This document shows, in pieces, positions 1-12,233 of a DNA stretch of 64,000 nucleotides. Made by a program: the position numbers and the translations under genes. The notes under the pieces were generated by a model. That model was given only the letters and a program-made list of their open reading frames with translations, did not search any database and was not told the DNA's origin. The first letter of the stretch is position 1; every line of letters begins with the position of its first letter. The stretch is from the NCBI GenBank assembly GCA_907163345.1, contig CAJQUN010000014.1, positions 1,860,001 to 1,924,000 of the forward strand. Reading direction: 5' to 3'. The stretch is from Haberlea rhodopensis (Eukaryota; Streptophyta; Magnoliopsida; Lamiales; Gesneriaceae).

Positions 1-444
1 CCCTCTTTTAAAATTTTGACCTTCTCCATCAAAATGATTATTATGATAATTAAAATAAATCTAAAAAATATATCTATATTTTTTAGTGTTTCAAAGTTGA
101 GGAAGGTCAGTTGCCCTACTCACACAAGGGCAGCTTCGCCCTCGAGTCCAAAGATGCTTTCCAGATTTTATGTTCCAAATCATATTAGGTAATAGTTCAA
201 GCCAAAATCAGTTACCGGAACCTGATCCATGTCGATTTTTAAGTGTAATATATATTTTTTTCTAAGAAACGAAGAGAGATCAAATCCTTGATATGTGAAT
301 TTAACATGAGATTTAGGTTAACTTCTTATGCAAAATAAATTAAGGATCTATAGTAGCACTGCCAAACATGGAGGGAAAACCACCACTTGATTAGTAGCCA
401 CACCAAGATTTATGGAAAACGAGACGATAAGATCGATGTTTCAT

Positions 445-3400
445 TTAATTATACCAATCAAGAAACAGGACTGAAAAGGTAAGGACAAACAAAAAAAGAA
501 GAAGAAAAGTTCGGCCACTGCTATTTCGCTGAATGGCTTGTGACAACTCTTTGTTTCCCAGTTCAACATTTTTTGTTGCTTCAATTGCCTGTAAATTTTG
601 AAATAATAGCATCAATTTCAAGCTCATCTATCAAACTGATTATAAACATCGAAATTACAGTAGTTAGTCATCAAAAGACTATCAAATGACAGTATCGGCT
701 CCAGGATTCTACCTACAATATACAACACTACCTGACAAATACACACATTAACCGAGGGAGAGGAAACTAAAGAAGACAGTAACAAAATCATGACAAAATT
801 CATTTAAGGTTGTTCTGCAATGAAGAGGTGGTGGTTGAAACCTAAGATAAGTATATTTTCTCTGTGCTGGGTTACAATGTGCAAGAATCAATTCAACAAA
901 GAATCTACTTCCCTACACTATATTTCAGCATAGTAAAGGCTGCTAGTTTTACTCGTGTTATCAAGAAGCTGATTCCAGCAGTCCCACAACTCCATTTTGA
1001 TATGTAGCATAGGCAAAAAGTTTTCTTCATGTTTCCCAGCTTCAAACTTAATTTTTGGGTTACTACTACAGAGAACCAATTTTATCTGGGAAATTAGTAC
1101 CCGCACGAATCAGAAATTAGACAAATCTCGCGAGAAGGGAAATGCTTTCCCCATGAAACTTACTGAACTTTATATGTACTGACCTGCTCGAATAGATATT
1201 CTATTTGTTGTGCCTGTTGCAATACATGAGTGGACATGAGATGGTTCAGCGCACTTATTTCTACTATCTTTGTTTCAGTAACTTGAACAGCATCTAACAT
1301 GCTGGCCAACTCTACCTGCATCAACACGGTACGAATGCAGAATGAACCTTTAAAGTGAATCATCATACAACTTTCTCATGCCATGTTACAAGGAAAGTGC
1401 AACTAGCCAAACACAAAGCCAATTACCTGGAGTGTGCGTGTCTCATCATCCAACAGTTGTTTCTGGATCCTAACTGGCTCAATTTGAACTTCATCAGACC
1501 ATCTTTCTTCTAGATTACCTCCACCTCTGGGTTCAATAGAATTAGAGTTCTCACTAGCATCAACTGGAGCGGCCCCCTTCGGTTTTCTTCTAGGTGTTAC
1601 CCGATTTATAGCATCTTGGAAGCGCAATGCTCTGAGCTTATCAAACTGCGATGTCACTGAATGAAGTTTTTCACTTAAAATTAACACCTGCATCAGGAAC
1701 AGGAGGCACTAGACAATACGAAAAGGGATATAATAGAGCAACTGCAAAGAAATTATGAATGATGCATGCAACATAACGGCCCTAGAATCAACTAGTGGTC
1801 AGGTTTTACTTTGACATGCTGATGCCTTTTTTCATTCAGATTATTAAAATTAAAATGCAAGGAAACGATATTCAGTGCCACAGCACCTTGCACCACGGCA
1901 TTCCATCTGATTTTATCTAGCCATATTCCAAAGGAACTAATTTAATATCAGATTTAGGAAGAAATTTAGGAATGCCAAAATAATAAGCAATTCAAGGTTG
2001 CAACATTTTTACTATACTCCTTAAGTACAAAAAAAAAAATTGTTTCCTATACAATTATTAGCAAAGATCCCGAGAGGTAAAAAAAGGTTAGTAGACAGCA
2101 AACCAGATAAAAAATGAACTAACATGTTTCTTGATTTCAAACAACTTAGATTGAACTGCTCAACCAATTAGACCAATGTTGGGGTAGTTGTTTTCCCAAA
2201 ACTTGAATCCTAGGTTCAAATCAAACTACATGTATGAAGAAGAAAAAAAACACAAGAAAAACTCATACCACTCCGTGTTTGTGTGCTGTAGTATCAGCAT
2301 TCGAATTATCACTCCTGATGATAAGCCATCCCTTTGTGTTTGCTTCCTCCTCGTTTATGCTATTTTTGAGAACATCTATTCTCTCTTTACATGTTTTAAT
2401 GAAAATTGTAACCTGTAAAAGGCAGCGCCAGTAAGAAATGTGAAGGCAAATGCTACCACCTAGCAAGACCCTATTAGTCAGCAATCCACTTCTCTATTGA
2501 TGCGAAACTGCAAATGGCACACTGAACACAAATAAAACCAATTCAGAGACCAATACTTGACACAAAACATGAAAAGTTGTACAAGAAGAGAAGCAACACG
2601 TAATGACAGTGGACAGTTCAGCTTCGTAGATACACAACTTTTGGTTCAAGGGAGGCGACTGTTAGTTGAGGGATGAGGATTAATGTCAATAGGACATTCT
2701 AACGATGATGTTGAAGTCATGGGAGTTCTTGATTGATGCACAATTATTTAATGAAACTGTAAGTGGCATGTTAAAAACATATAATTCATTAAGATGGAAC
2801 TTTATGTGGCACCACAAGCATACCAAACTATTTTGAGAATTCAAAAACATGAGTTTGTCCTTCTTCATTATTGATTAATCATTTATATTTACTCTATTTT
2901 CTCTTGAATCATGTCCAAAAACTTGAATGTCATAATATGATAGTTGCAGAAATGCAACTGAAAGCTGTTAACTCTTTTATGTGATACACGTATGAAGTGG
3001 AAATGACACCTTAGGAAGAGGTAATAGGCATCCATACAATTTCAAGCATGAGGAACAAATGGTACCAACAAAAAACAATGTGGCAAATAAGTGGATCACC
3101 GCAGGGGAGGAGTCAGCTTTGCCAAGTCCACAATTACAACAGTCATTTATCTTTCCCAAGTCTACAATCTAGAATAATAATCAGTCATGTTGCGATTTAC
3201 CTTATCATTTGGGAGTATTTACAGCCAGAGCAAGCCGATTATTATTGATAAAAGGTGGTTAGAAACCCCTTTACCGAAAATAAAAGAAAGTTAACTCGTT
3301 CCTTGCTTTCTTTTGAAAATCAAATAATTCTATTTATGACGCAATCTAAAAGAAAAATAGGATTTTGGGAACATGATACCTGAGGACACATAATTTATCC

Positions 3401-3982
3401 ACAATCAATGCAAATATGCTTTCACATCAAAAGCCAGCCAAGTCATCAAAACTTAAAAAAGAAAAGACACACGGTGTTTCAAAAACTGTAATACCTCATG
3501 CTCAATGCTATCTCTCTCTTGTTCCGTGGTACGGTGTAGATCTACATAATCCTTCTTATGCTTCGTCAAGAACTGCTCCAAAGTTCTGATACTTTCAAGC
3601 TAGCGGATGAAGGGTCAAACGAACATCAAATGACAATCGAACTATAAGTCCAGAGAAATATGTTAATACTGAAAAGATCAAACATTGTAATGCATACTGT
3701 AGTAAGTGCAGCTTTTGTGAATGACCCTCTCTCCCAATTTTTGCGCATTATAAAATTCGCCATTATTGCCGCCGTTTTGAACTGCCAAATTAAGGTTTTA
3801 GCGCTAAAATCATAGTCAACCTAGGGAGAAGGATTTTTCCACAAAACAATGAACAGAAAATGAAAATGAAAACATTGAGCACGAAAAGAAGAAACCTCAG
3901 TATATCCAGAATTGACCGCCGCTCGGTGGACGGCATCTTTGAAATCTTCCGTTCTATCTCTAACTCTTACTGCTTTTGACAT
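445..3982 (-). CDS. SYP81: Syntaxin-81-like ER Qa-SNARE (Ufe1/syntaxin-18 family)
   Basis: Qa-SNARE of the ER membrane, expected to act in Golgi-to-ER retrograde fusion. Seven exons read on the minus strand: 3896-3982, 3698-3781, 3495-3599, 2269-2412, 1427-1687, 1184-1315 and 445-588. All introns are GT-AG and phase 0, giving 318 aa, close to the roughly 310 aa usual for plant SYP81. The N-terminus has the RDRTEDFKDAV motif, the middle has SEKLHSV and the basic PRRKPK stretch, and the SNARE motif (about 230-295) includes SALNHLM, THVLQQAQQIEYL and EATKNVELGNKELSQAI. A C-terminal anchor (RTFLLLFLFVLTFSVLFLDW) ends the protein, as expected for a tail-anchored SNARE. The start is the ATG at 3982-3980, directly before the conserved N-terminus, and the stop is TAA at 445-447. 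Every exon junction matches my memory of the plant family, so the gene looks intact. Function is inferred from the family. Confidence 0.95.
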
Positions 3983-4536
3983 TGTTTCAGATCCGAATCG
4001 CGAGAAATAAATGCTTGAAATTCTGCAAAAATACAACAGAAAAATATCGCAGCGAGATTTCTTAATTTACCATTTTACCCGAACAACTCAGTAACATAAA
4101 ATAATTACGAAAAAACCTTTATGGCCTTTAATTTTATGTTTTATAATATTTCTTATATATTTACCACTTAAAGGACATATTTGTAATGTGTTTTATATAT
4201 TTACCACTTAGAGATGGTGATATTATAATACAAAAATAATTATAATTGTTTAAATTAAAAGAGAAAATATATGATATTATTCTACAATGAAGACAGCTGT
4301 AATTATTTTTAAATATTCGAAGGGATAGACAACCACTCAACCAATTTTGTATATGCCAACAGCTTATTTTATCACTGCTCAACAATGACTTGCATGTTTA
4401 CATTCTTAAGACTTGACTTATCTATTCTAATAACTCATCTCTAAATATATATATTATTGAGTCTCAAATTTTGAATAGGTTTTAAATAGTTAGATTAGAT
4501 TTATTTACGTCACTTAATCATATCTTCAATGCCTCG
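3983..4536. other. 5' flank of the syntaxin gene, no gene seen
   Basis: AT-rich DNA between the SYP81 start codon and the TRIM-like element. I see no convincing coding exon or RNA gene. It should contain the SYP81 promoter and 5' UTR, but no clear TATA box could be fixed. Confidence 0.5.
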
Positions 4537-4870
4537 TATTCTCACATTGAGAATTTACAAGCTATATTAGCTATTTATAAGATGTATGAGTTACTCTACT
4601 CATTACCAATTGGTTTTAAGTTGAAATCTCATGTATATATTTTAACATGGTATCAGATCAGACTTTTGATGTGATTGGTTAATCCGTCTGTATTCTCACG
4701 GTCGCCCGCGTTATCAATCCACGTGTTTGATTATAAATATCACATAATATAAGGCATGTTGGGAGTTGTCTCACATTGAGAATTTACAAGTTATGTTAGC
4801 TCTTTATAAGATACATAAGTTACTTCACGCATTACCAATTTATTTTAAGTTGGAACCCCATGTATTGCGG
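4537..4870 (+). mobile_element. TRIM-like miniature LTR element
   Basis: Two direct repeats of roughly 105-110 bp (4537-4647 and about 4767-4870) share cacattgagaatttacaa, attaccaat and ttttaagttg. The first copy is followed directly by tggtatcagatcag (from 4648), which matches the initiator-Met tRNA primer-binding site used by plant Copia/TRIM elements. The second is preceded by a purine-rich tract (gttgggagt). The roughly 120-bp interior has no coding capacity. Terminal repeat, PBS, PPT and terminal repeat at this size is the definition of a TRIM. The outer ends are decayed and I see no target-site duplication. Confidence 0.7.
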
Positions 4871-5005
4871 TATTACCCATAACCAGATGGGAGCTCCCTC
4901 CCTATTGTCATAGAGTGCCTACACTACAGGACTGAGCTTCCAACAGTATTTATGGGGTGGAGGAATTTATTCAAATGTCATATTGTAGGTCCCATATGTG
5001 CAATA

Positions 5006-5440
5006 TGTCGGCAGCTTGTTAAACTTGTTAAATTATTGACAATGTCTGGCAGCCTCATTAATGAGGGGAAATGGCAGATTGTGGTTGGAAACGAGTGAAA
5101 TTAACTTCGCTCGTTTTTATCACACAGTGGAGCTCCTATAAATAGGGCTCCCCTCCCCTCATTTCTAGTATCCAATTTCATAGTGTTCTCTCATATATCT
5201 ACATTTGAGTGTGCATTCTATAATATTTGTGAGGTAGTTTTTCTCCTATATTGAGAGTGTTGTTCTCTTTGAAAGATAGCGAGAGGTTGTAACCCACAAA
5301 ATATTATAGTGAAATCTTTTCATCTTGCCCGTGGTTTTTACCTTAATAATTTTTAGGGGTTTTCCACGTAAATTATGGTGACCATTTTTATTCTTCATTT
5401 CAGTATTTTTTATCTCATGTTGCCGCACCTGGGGTCAACA
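5006..5440 (+). repeat. 5' LTR of the 5.0-11.4 kb Copia element
   Basis: Begins TGTCGGCAGC and ends GGTCAACA, followed by the primer-binding site. It carries a core promoter, TATAAATA at 5137-5144 in the context agctcctataaatagggctc. The partner LTR at 10963-11390 has the same box. Confidence 0.93.
5137..5144 (+). promoter_or_regulatory. TATA box of the Copia 5' LTR
   Basis: TATAAATA lies in the middle of the LTR, downstream of the ctcgtttttatcacac stretch. It is conserved in the 3' LTR (ctataaatagagctcc), which supports its role as the element's promoter. Confidence 0.65.
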
Positions 5441-6990
5441 AGTGGTATCAGAGCCTCGTTGTAAAAATTTTAAAAATTCTAAGTATGCTCTGTGGTTGCA
5501 GCATTGACTGATCTTCCATATCAGAAAAGATATCTTGAAACAATTTTTTTTTGTTGAGGCATTTTATTGTTGTCAAAATGGCGGCACGGATCGAGATTGA
5601 AAATTTAACGGAAGCAATTTCATGTTGTGGAAAATGAAGATGCAAGCAGTTTTATGAAAAGATCGTCGCTTGGCGGTTATTGGAGATAGACCGATGGAGG
5701 GCACATACAATGAAAAGTGGAATGAGATGAACGGCAATGTTATTGCCAATCTGCATTTGGCTCTAGCAGATGGGGTATTGTCAAGTATCGCTGAAATATC
5801 AAATGCAAAAGATATTTGGGACACTTTGACAAACCTGTACGAGGCCAAGTCACCACACAACAAAATTTTCCTAAAGAGAAGGTTGTATACTATTTGGATG
5901 TCGGAATCCTCATCGGTGACCGACCATATCAATACAATGAATACTCTATTTGTCTAACTCACTACTTTGGGACATAAAGTAGAAAAGTTGAATGTGCAGA
6001 GCTTCTACTTCAAAGTTTACCAGATTTATACGATCAATCATCATCAATCTGACCAACAATATCACTATTGATATGTTAGTCTTCAACAATGTTGCAGCCG
6101 CTGTTCTTGAAGAGGAAAGTCGGCGCAAGAACAAGGAAGACAGTTGGCAAGTTTGAAGCATGTAGAGGCTTTGCCGATAATGAGAGGAAGATCAACGGAG
6201 CGTGACTCCAGTGGGGGCCACAAGTATGGTAGATCCAAATCGAGAAGTAAGAAGATGAATTTTTACTGCTATAAATGATGCGGTAAATGCACTTCATGAA
6301 AGATTGTACAAGTAAGATGAGTGTCGAGAAAGATTCTCAATGAAATGTTGCCAGTACTTCAGACGGTGGCGAAATATTGTTGAGATTTAGCAACTGTTGC
6401 GGAAGGCAGACACATATTTTATGAGACATGGATAATGGACTCAAAAGCGACATGGCACATGACGTCTTGGAGAGAATGGTTCGATCACTATGAACCGGTC
6501 TCGGAAGGATATGTTCTCATTGGAAATTATCATTCATTGAAAATCGTTGGGGTTGGAATCATCAAATAAATTTGTTTGATGGTATTATTCGTATCATACA
6601 TGAGGTACAACATGTGAAGGGTCTGACAAAGAATATATTATCTTTGGGACAATTAGGTGATCTCGGGTGCAAGACCTGTATAAAAAATGGTATCATGAAA
6701 ATCATGAAAGGCGCGCTTGTGGTAATGAAGGAGGAAAAAGCTGCTAAGAATATGTATGTGCTTTTGGGGACACGCACAAAGAGGCAGAACTAGTTGTTGC
6801 ATCGATTAGTTCAGGAGAAGAATTAACAGTGTTATGGCATAGGAAGCTCGAGAATATGTCAGAACGAGGGTTAAAGGTTTTCTCAGAACGGAAGTTGTTG
6901 TCGCGGCTTACAAAAGTGACTCTACCCTTTTGTGAGCATTGTGTTACCAGTAAATAGCACAGACTAAAGTTTGGCACATCTATTACCAAG

Positions 6991-8430
6991 AGCAGTGATC
7001 ACTATTTATTTAAATAGAAAATTCTAGTGTAGCGATTTTATACCGCAAGTACACAGTGTCACGTTTTAGTATAGTAGATAAAAAGTATGAGTGTCGAACC
7101 CATGAGAACTAGAAAGTAAGTACAACTTTCAATTAGATTAACTATATTTAGGCTACGATTATAGAGTGATTATTAAACTAAATTGACTAAAACACAATAA
7201 TTAACCAAAAACAGCGATGGATAATGAAAAGATACGATAAAAAACAATTATCAAGACGTCGGTTCACCCGTGAAAACCTCCACAATTTTCATATTAATTA
7301 ATATTCAAATTCCTACGTTCTAAGGTGACGAGTTTTTCTCTTGCATTTGTTATACGATGGTCAAGCTATAACAAGTCTAGAATTAATGTTACGATAAACC
7401 ACTCTCGTGTCCTTATTGAACGATTAATACCAAAAAACAATTTGTGAAAACTATTAGCCTTCGATTTGGTAAATCTATAGTCATCAAAAGTGTGCTAGAT
7501 TTTACTTGGTCCGTCTCAACTTAAAACTCACGGCCTAATTTACTATGTCGTGTCGTAATTTCGTATGGTCAAGTCAATTACGATTACCAAATTCATGCAA
7601 AAGGTAGCTAATCTTTTGAAAATATTAAAAATGTAAATTATGCGCAACTGAATCAAAAACAAATATTCAAATCATGGGTTCAACACGGGATCCCCTAGTC
7701 TTGATAAACATGTCTAGCCAACAATCGTCATCAAATAACAATGCATAAATATGTTTTTCAACAATCTAAACATCAAAAACTGAGAATAAAAAGTAAAAAA
7801 GATTCGAAATACGAATAAACTAGGTTGTCACTCCGTGCGTTGCTCGGTCGTTCCGTTTCTTGCGTTGCTCTTGATCTTCAATGGCTTGAGGTGTTTTTGG
7901 ATGGATGTGGGATGAAGGAGGCTGCTCATAGGTATGAAATATGGTTTGCAAAAGTCCAGAAATTCGTGTAATAGGTCCCTTATATAGTGGAGAGGTTGGA
8001 TGGAAGTGTCATTGTTGGACCAAACTCAAAAATGAATTTTTTTGTCCAGAAAACTTCGTTGGGCGATCAATCGAGCATGACCTCTCGATCGATCGAGCGC
8101 TCTTCCTTCGCGTTACTTAAACTTTCTGCCTTCGTCGATCGATTGAGCCATGCCCATTGATCGATCGAGAAATATTCACTTTTGTTGGTCAAAAAACCTG
8201 CTACGCTCGATCGATCGATCGAGGCTTTAAAATTCCAACTCCGTGCTTCGTTGACTCGATTTGGTCCCTTTTCATCATTTTTGCTCATTTCCTCCACTTT
8301 TATGCCCCTTTACCAAGATTCCTGAAATCAACAAATATATATAAAAAAACTTAAAATCGTCCAGGAATCAACACGAAAATCAATACAAAATCATAGTAAA
8401 CTAAGTGTAAAAACGACATTTATCAAGCAG
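6991..8430. mobile_element. Solo LTR nested in the Copia integrase region
   Basis: A 1430-bp insert at 6996-8425 begins TGATCACTAT and ends TTTATCA. It is flanked by the 5-bp duplication agcag at 6991-6995 and 8426-8430. Removing it rejoins the GAG-pre-integrase and integrase segments of the host Copia. TG...CA ends with a 5-bp duplication and no coding content indicate a solo LTR. The start contains tgtcgaacccatgagaac, of a type common in plant LTR families. The right part has a cluster of GATCGATCGAG palindromes (8064-8223). The superfamily cannot be told from the LTR alone. Confidence 0.8.
8064..8223. repeat. Cluster of CTCGATCGATCGAG palindromes
   Basis: At least five versions of a self-complementary CGATCGATCG core occur within 160 bp, for example at 8084-8097, 8134-8147, 8157-8169 and 8206-8223. 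They are separated by unrelated sequence of 15-45 bp. They lie in the solo LTR. Confidence 0.85.
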
Positions 8431-10962
8431 TGGTATACTGGAGCTGATTCTGATATTTGGCAAGCACCGGTTGTATCCCTAGGAGGAGCGAGATACTTTG
8501 TCTCGTTCATTGATGATTACTCTAGAAGATGTTAAGTGTATCCAATCAAAAGGAAATCAGATGTTTTCCAAGTCTTCAAATTTTTCAAAACGTGGGTTGA
8601 ACTTGACTAGGAAAAGAAGATCAAGTGTTTGAGGACAGACAATGAAGGTGAAAATAACATTGATGAATTTGATGCATATTGTCAACAAGAGCGCATCAAA
8701 AGGCAATTCACAATTGCTTACACGCCTCAATAGAATGGAGTGGCTGAGCGGATACAAAACTCTGTTGGATAGAACTAGAGCTATGTTGAGGGCTACGGGT
8801 CTAGCCAAGTCATTTTGGGCAGAAGCAGTTAAGACCGCCAGTTATATTATCAATCACTCTCCATCAGTGGCGATTGATCTGAAGACTCCGATGGAGGTGT
8901 GGACTGGAATGCCGGTGGATTATTCTCGGCTACATACAGTTGAAAGTACGGTGTATGTTTTATACAACAAACAAGAAAGATCGAAGTTGGATTCTAAATA
9001 AAGAAAGTGTATCTTCTTGAGCTATGCTGATGGTGTCAAGGGATATCGTTTGTGGATCCCACTGTCCACAAAATTATTATCAACAGGGATGTTATCTTCG
9101 AGGAAGATAAAGTGAAGGGAGACAAAGGCACACTGAAAACCAGATACAACTACAATTTAGGTGGAAAGTAAGATATACGACGATCAGGTTTCTTATGAGG
9201 TATTACGAGAGCACGAGGAACAAGAATCAGTTGAGTCAGAGGTTTCCGAAATTCGGCACTCAACTCGCGAGAGGAGACCAGCGGGTTGGCTTTCAGATTA
9301 TGTTACTGAAAGCAATATTGCATACTGTTTATTAACGGAGGATAGTGAGCCATCAAGTTTCCAGGAGGCTACTCAAAGCTTGGATGTATCCCTGTGGATG
9401 ACAGCAATGCAAGAAGAATTGGAAGTCTTGGATAGAAATAAAACTTGGGATCTTGTTATACTGCCACGATGACGGAAAGCCATCGGAAATAGATGGGTCT
9501 ATAAGATCAAGCGTGATGACAATAACCAAGTGGAGCGATATCGTGCAAGATTGGTGGTGAAAGGATATGCTCATAAAGAAGGCATTGACATCAATGAGAT
9601 ATTTTCTCATGTGGTCCGGCTTACAACAGTCAGAGTAGTATTGGCTTTGTGTGCGGTGTTTGACCTACATCTAGAACAGTTGGATGTTAAAATGACATTT
9701 CTTCATGGAGATCTTGAAGAAGAAATTTATATGCTCCAACCAGATGGTTCTGCTGAAATAGGCAAAGAGAACTTGGTTTGCAGGTTGAACAAATCTCTGT
9801 ACGGTCTCAAACAGGCGTCGATGTGTTGGTAGAAGAGATTTGATTCCTATATCATGAGCCTTAGGTACAACAGACTCAATACAGATCCTTGTGCATATTT
9901 CAGGAGATCTGGGAATGATGATTTTATCATTTTGTTGTTGTACGTGGACGACATGTTGGTAGCAGGCCCCAACAACGACCGAGTCCAAGAATTGAAGGCA
10001 CAGTTGGCTAGGGAATTTGATATAAAGGATTTGGGACCGGCAAACAAGATTCTAGGGATGCAAGTTCACCGAGACAGAAGTGACATGAAGATTTGGATTT
10101 CTCAGAAAAATTGTTTGAAGAAAATCTTGCAACGCTTCAACATGCACGATTGTAAGTCAATTTTTACCCATCTTTCTGTTAATTTCAAATTATCCTCCGA
10201 AATGTGTCCTAGCAGTGAAACAGAGATGATGGAAATGTCTCGAGTACCATATGCATCAGCGATGAGAAGTTTAATGTTCGACATGATCTGTACAAGACCA
10301 TACATTGCACAAGCAGTGAGAGCAGTCAGTCGGTACATGGCTAATCCTGGACGAGAGCATTGGAGTACAGTTAAGATGATCCTTAGATACATTAAGGGTA
10401 CTTCGAATGCTGCATTATGTTATGGAGGATCAGATTTTACACTCAGGGGCTATGTGGATTCAGATTATGCAGGTGATCCGGATAAAAGAAAATCTACTAT
10501 CATTTATGAGTTTACACGTGCAGGAGGAGCAGTAAGCTGGGTTTCAAAACTGCAAACAGTTGTAGCTTTATCTACAACGGAGGCAGAATATATGACAGTT
10601 GCTCAAGCTTGCAATGATACGATATGGATTCAAAGGTTATTGAAGGAGCTCGGGTACAAACAAGAGAAAGTTTCTTTGTTTTGTGACAGTCAGAGTGCCT
10701 TGCATATTGCAAAGAATACAGTCTTTCATTCCAGGACGAAATACATTGGAGTACGGTTTCACTTTGTGCGGGAAGTAGTATAAGAGGGAAGTGTGGATAT
10801 GCAGAAAATCCATACGATTGAGAACCTAGCTGATATTCTGACAAATCCAGTGGTGTAGATCATCAAGTGGCCTAGCAGAAACGTGAGCATCAGGGATTGA
10901 CAAGATTGAAAATATCGGTGGAGATGTGTTTGATTCTCAATCAAATCTCCAAGTGGGAGAAA

Positions 10963-11390
10963 TGTCTGCAACTTGTTCAACTTGTCAAATTATTGACAAT
11001 GTCTGGCAGCATCATTAATGAGGGGAAATGGCAGACTGTGGTTGGAAACGAGTGAAATTAATTTCACTCATTTTTATCACACGGGGGAGCTCCTATAAAT
11101 AGAGCTCCCCTCCCCTCATTTCTAGTATCCCATTTCAGAGTGTTGTCTCAAATCTCTACATTTGAGTGTGCATTCTATAATATTTGTGAGGTAGTTTTTC
11201 TCCTATATTGAGAGTGTTGTTCTCTTTAAAAGATAGCGAGAGGTTGTAACCTACAAAATTATAGTGGAATCCTTTCATCTTGCCCGTTGTTTTTACCCTA
11301 ATTTTTAGGGGTTTTCCACAAATTCTGGTGTTCATTTTTATTCTTCATTTTCGATATTTTTTACTCATGTTACTGCACCTGGGGCCAACA
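10963..11390 (+). repeat. 3' LTR of the 5.0-11.4 kb Copia element
   Basis: Begins TGTCTGCAAC and ends GGGGCCAACA, followed by the TSD copy caata. It aligns along its whole length with the 5' LTR with scattered substitutions and small indels. Confidence 0.93.
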
Positions 11391-11395
11391 CAATA

Positions 11396-12233
11396 CAATA
11401 CTCGAGAATTCCTTTTATAACTCGTCCATTCGCTCAAGCACTATAAGTCTGTAACAATGGTATCGGTCTGGTGTTGCTTCGGTGTCTTTTATAACACAAA
11501 GGTGTCTGCTTTTGCGCGATAGCTTGTGTACTATGTTACATCTATTCTATATTTGAAAAGATGTGATTAATGGAAGTGATAGGTTGGAGTTTAAAATCCA
11601 CATTTGTAGTATTATGTAGGAAAAACTCAAATCAATCTCCAGCATTCTTCAGCTACAACGTTTACGGTATGCTTAAAGTTATGGATAAGGGAAAGATGAT
11701 TTTGGAAATTATTTTAATTCAATGTCGTAGTTGGTTTTTTGTCACAAAATCATCACATCATGTTTATTTCATATTCCAATTTTGTAGCAGAATGACGTAA
11801 AACCAAAAATTTCAACTTATTTCCTATGACTAAATTCCAAAAAATTGAAATTACTTTAGAATTTTGAAATTCTATCGACTAGTTAGCGAATGTATTTTAA
11901 TCATTACAATAAACAATAAAATTAATCACCATATTAAAAACATACCAAACACCATATGACTTATCACACTATATTATTTATCATCATCTCATAATGTTAA
12001 CTAGTCTCATATTTATCATCTCTAGTTTCAAACGGTACGCTAGAAAGTGTGCCAAAAACATAAATAAGAAGATTAACACTAAATTCAAACTATACCCTTA
12101 GCATTCAGTTGCATCTTAATAAACCTAAAAACAATGTGTTTCTTAATGGTACAACCCTTCAATCAACAACAATAATCAAAGCATTTATTCCACTAGGTGG
12201 GTTGGTTACAACCCTTCAATGGATTGAAAAAAA
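11396..12233. other. Intergenic DNA, 3' flank of the proline transporter
   Basis: AT-rich sequence between the Copia element and the ProT stop codon. Its right part presumably holds the ProT 3' UTR. I see no other gene or repeat that I can support. Confidence 0.5.

Larger units (their letters stand above)
5578..10858 (+). pseudogene. Degenerate Copia gag-pol polyprotein
   Basis: Reads from an ATG at 5578 with a UBN2-type gag (WNEMNGNVIANLHLALADG, DIWDTL), a damaged zinc knuckle near 6260 (FYCYK), protease and GAG-pre-integrase remnants (LWHRKLENMSERGL near 6832-6880), then integrase after the nested insertion (SFIDDYSRR near 8500; KSFWAEAVKTASYIIN near 8810). Reverse transcriptase shows VKGYAHKEGIDINE, QLDVKMTFLHGDLEEEIYM and LLYVDDMLVAG. 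RNase H shows YVDSDYAGDPDKRKS, STTEAEYM and FCDSQSALHIAKN, ending ADILTNPVV at 10858. Frameshifts and stops break it in several places (for example 5955, 8533, 8999, 9470 and 9830). It is non-functional. Confidence 0.9.
5001..11395 (+). mobile_element. Full-length old Ty1/copia LTR retrotransposon with nested insertion
   Basis: Complete structure: 5-bp target-site duplication caata at 5001-5005 and 11391-11395, LTRs at 5006-5440 and 10963-11390 (both TG...CA), a PBS tggtatcagagcc at 5443-5455 and a purine-rich tract (aagtgggagaa) just before the 3' LTR. The order gag, protease, integrase, RT, RNase H places it in Ty1/copia. The two LTRs differ at many positions by eye and in length (435 versus 428 bp), so the insertion is not recent. 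A 1.43-kb solo LTR splits the integrase region. Confidence 0.95.

Noticed and set aside
8064..8223. CRISPR-like array from the spaced GATCGATCGAG repeats
   Set aside because: The repeats are short palindromes with irregular spacing inside a plant LTR; there are no cas genes, and the organism is eukaryotic.
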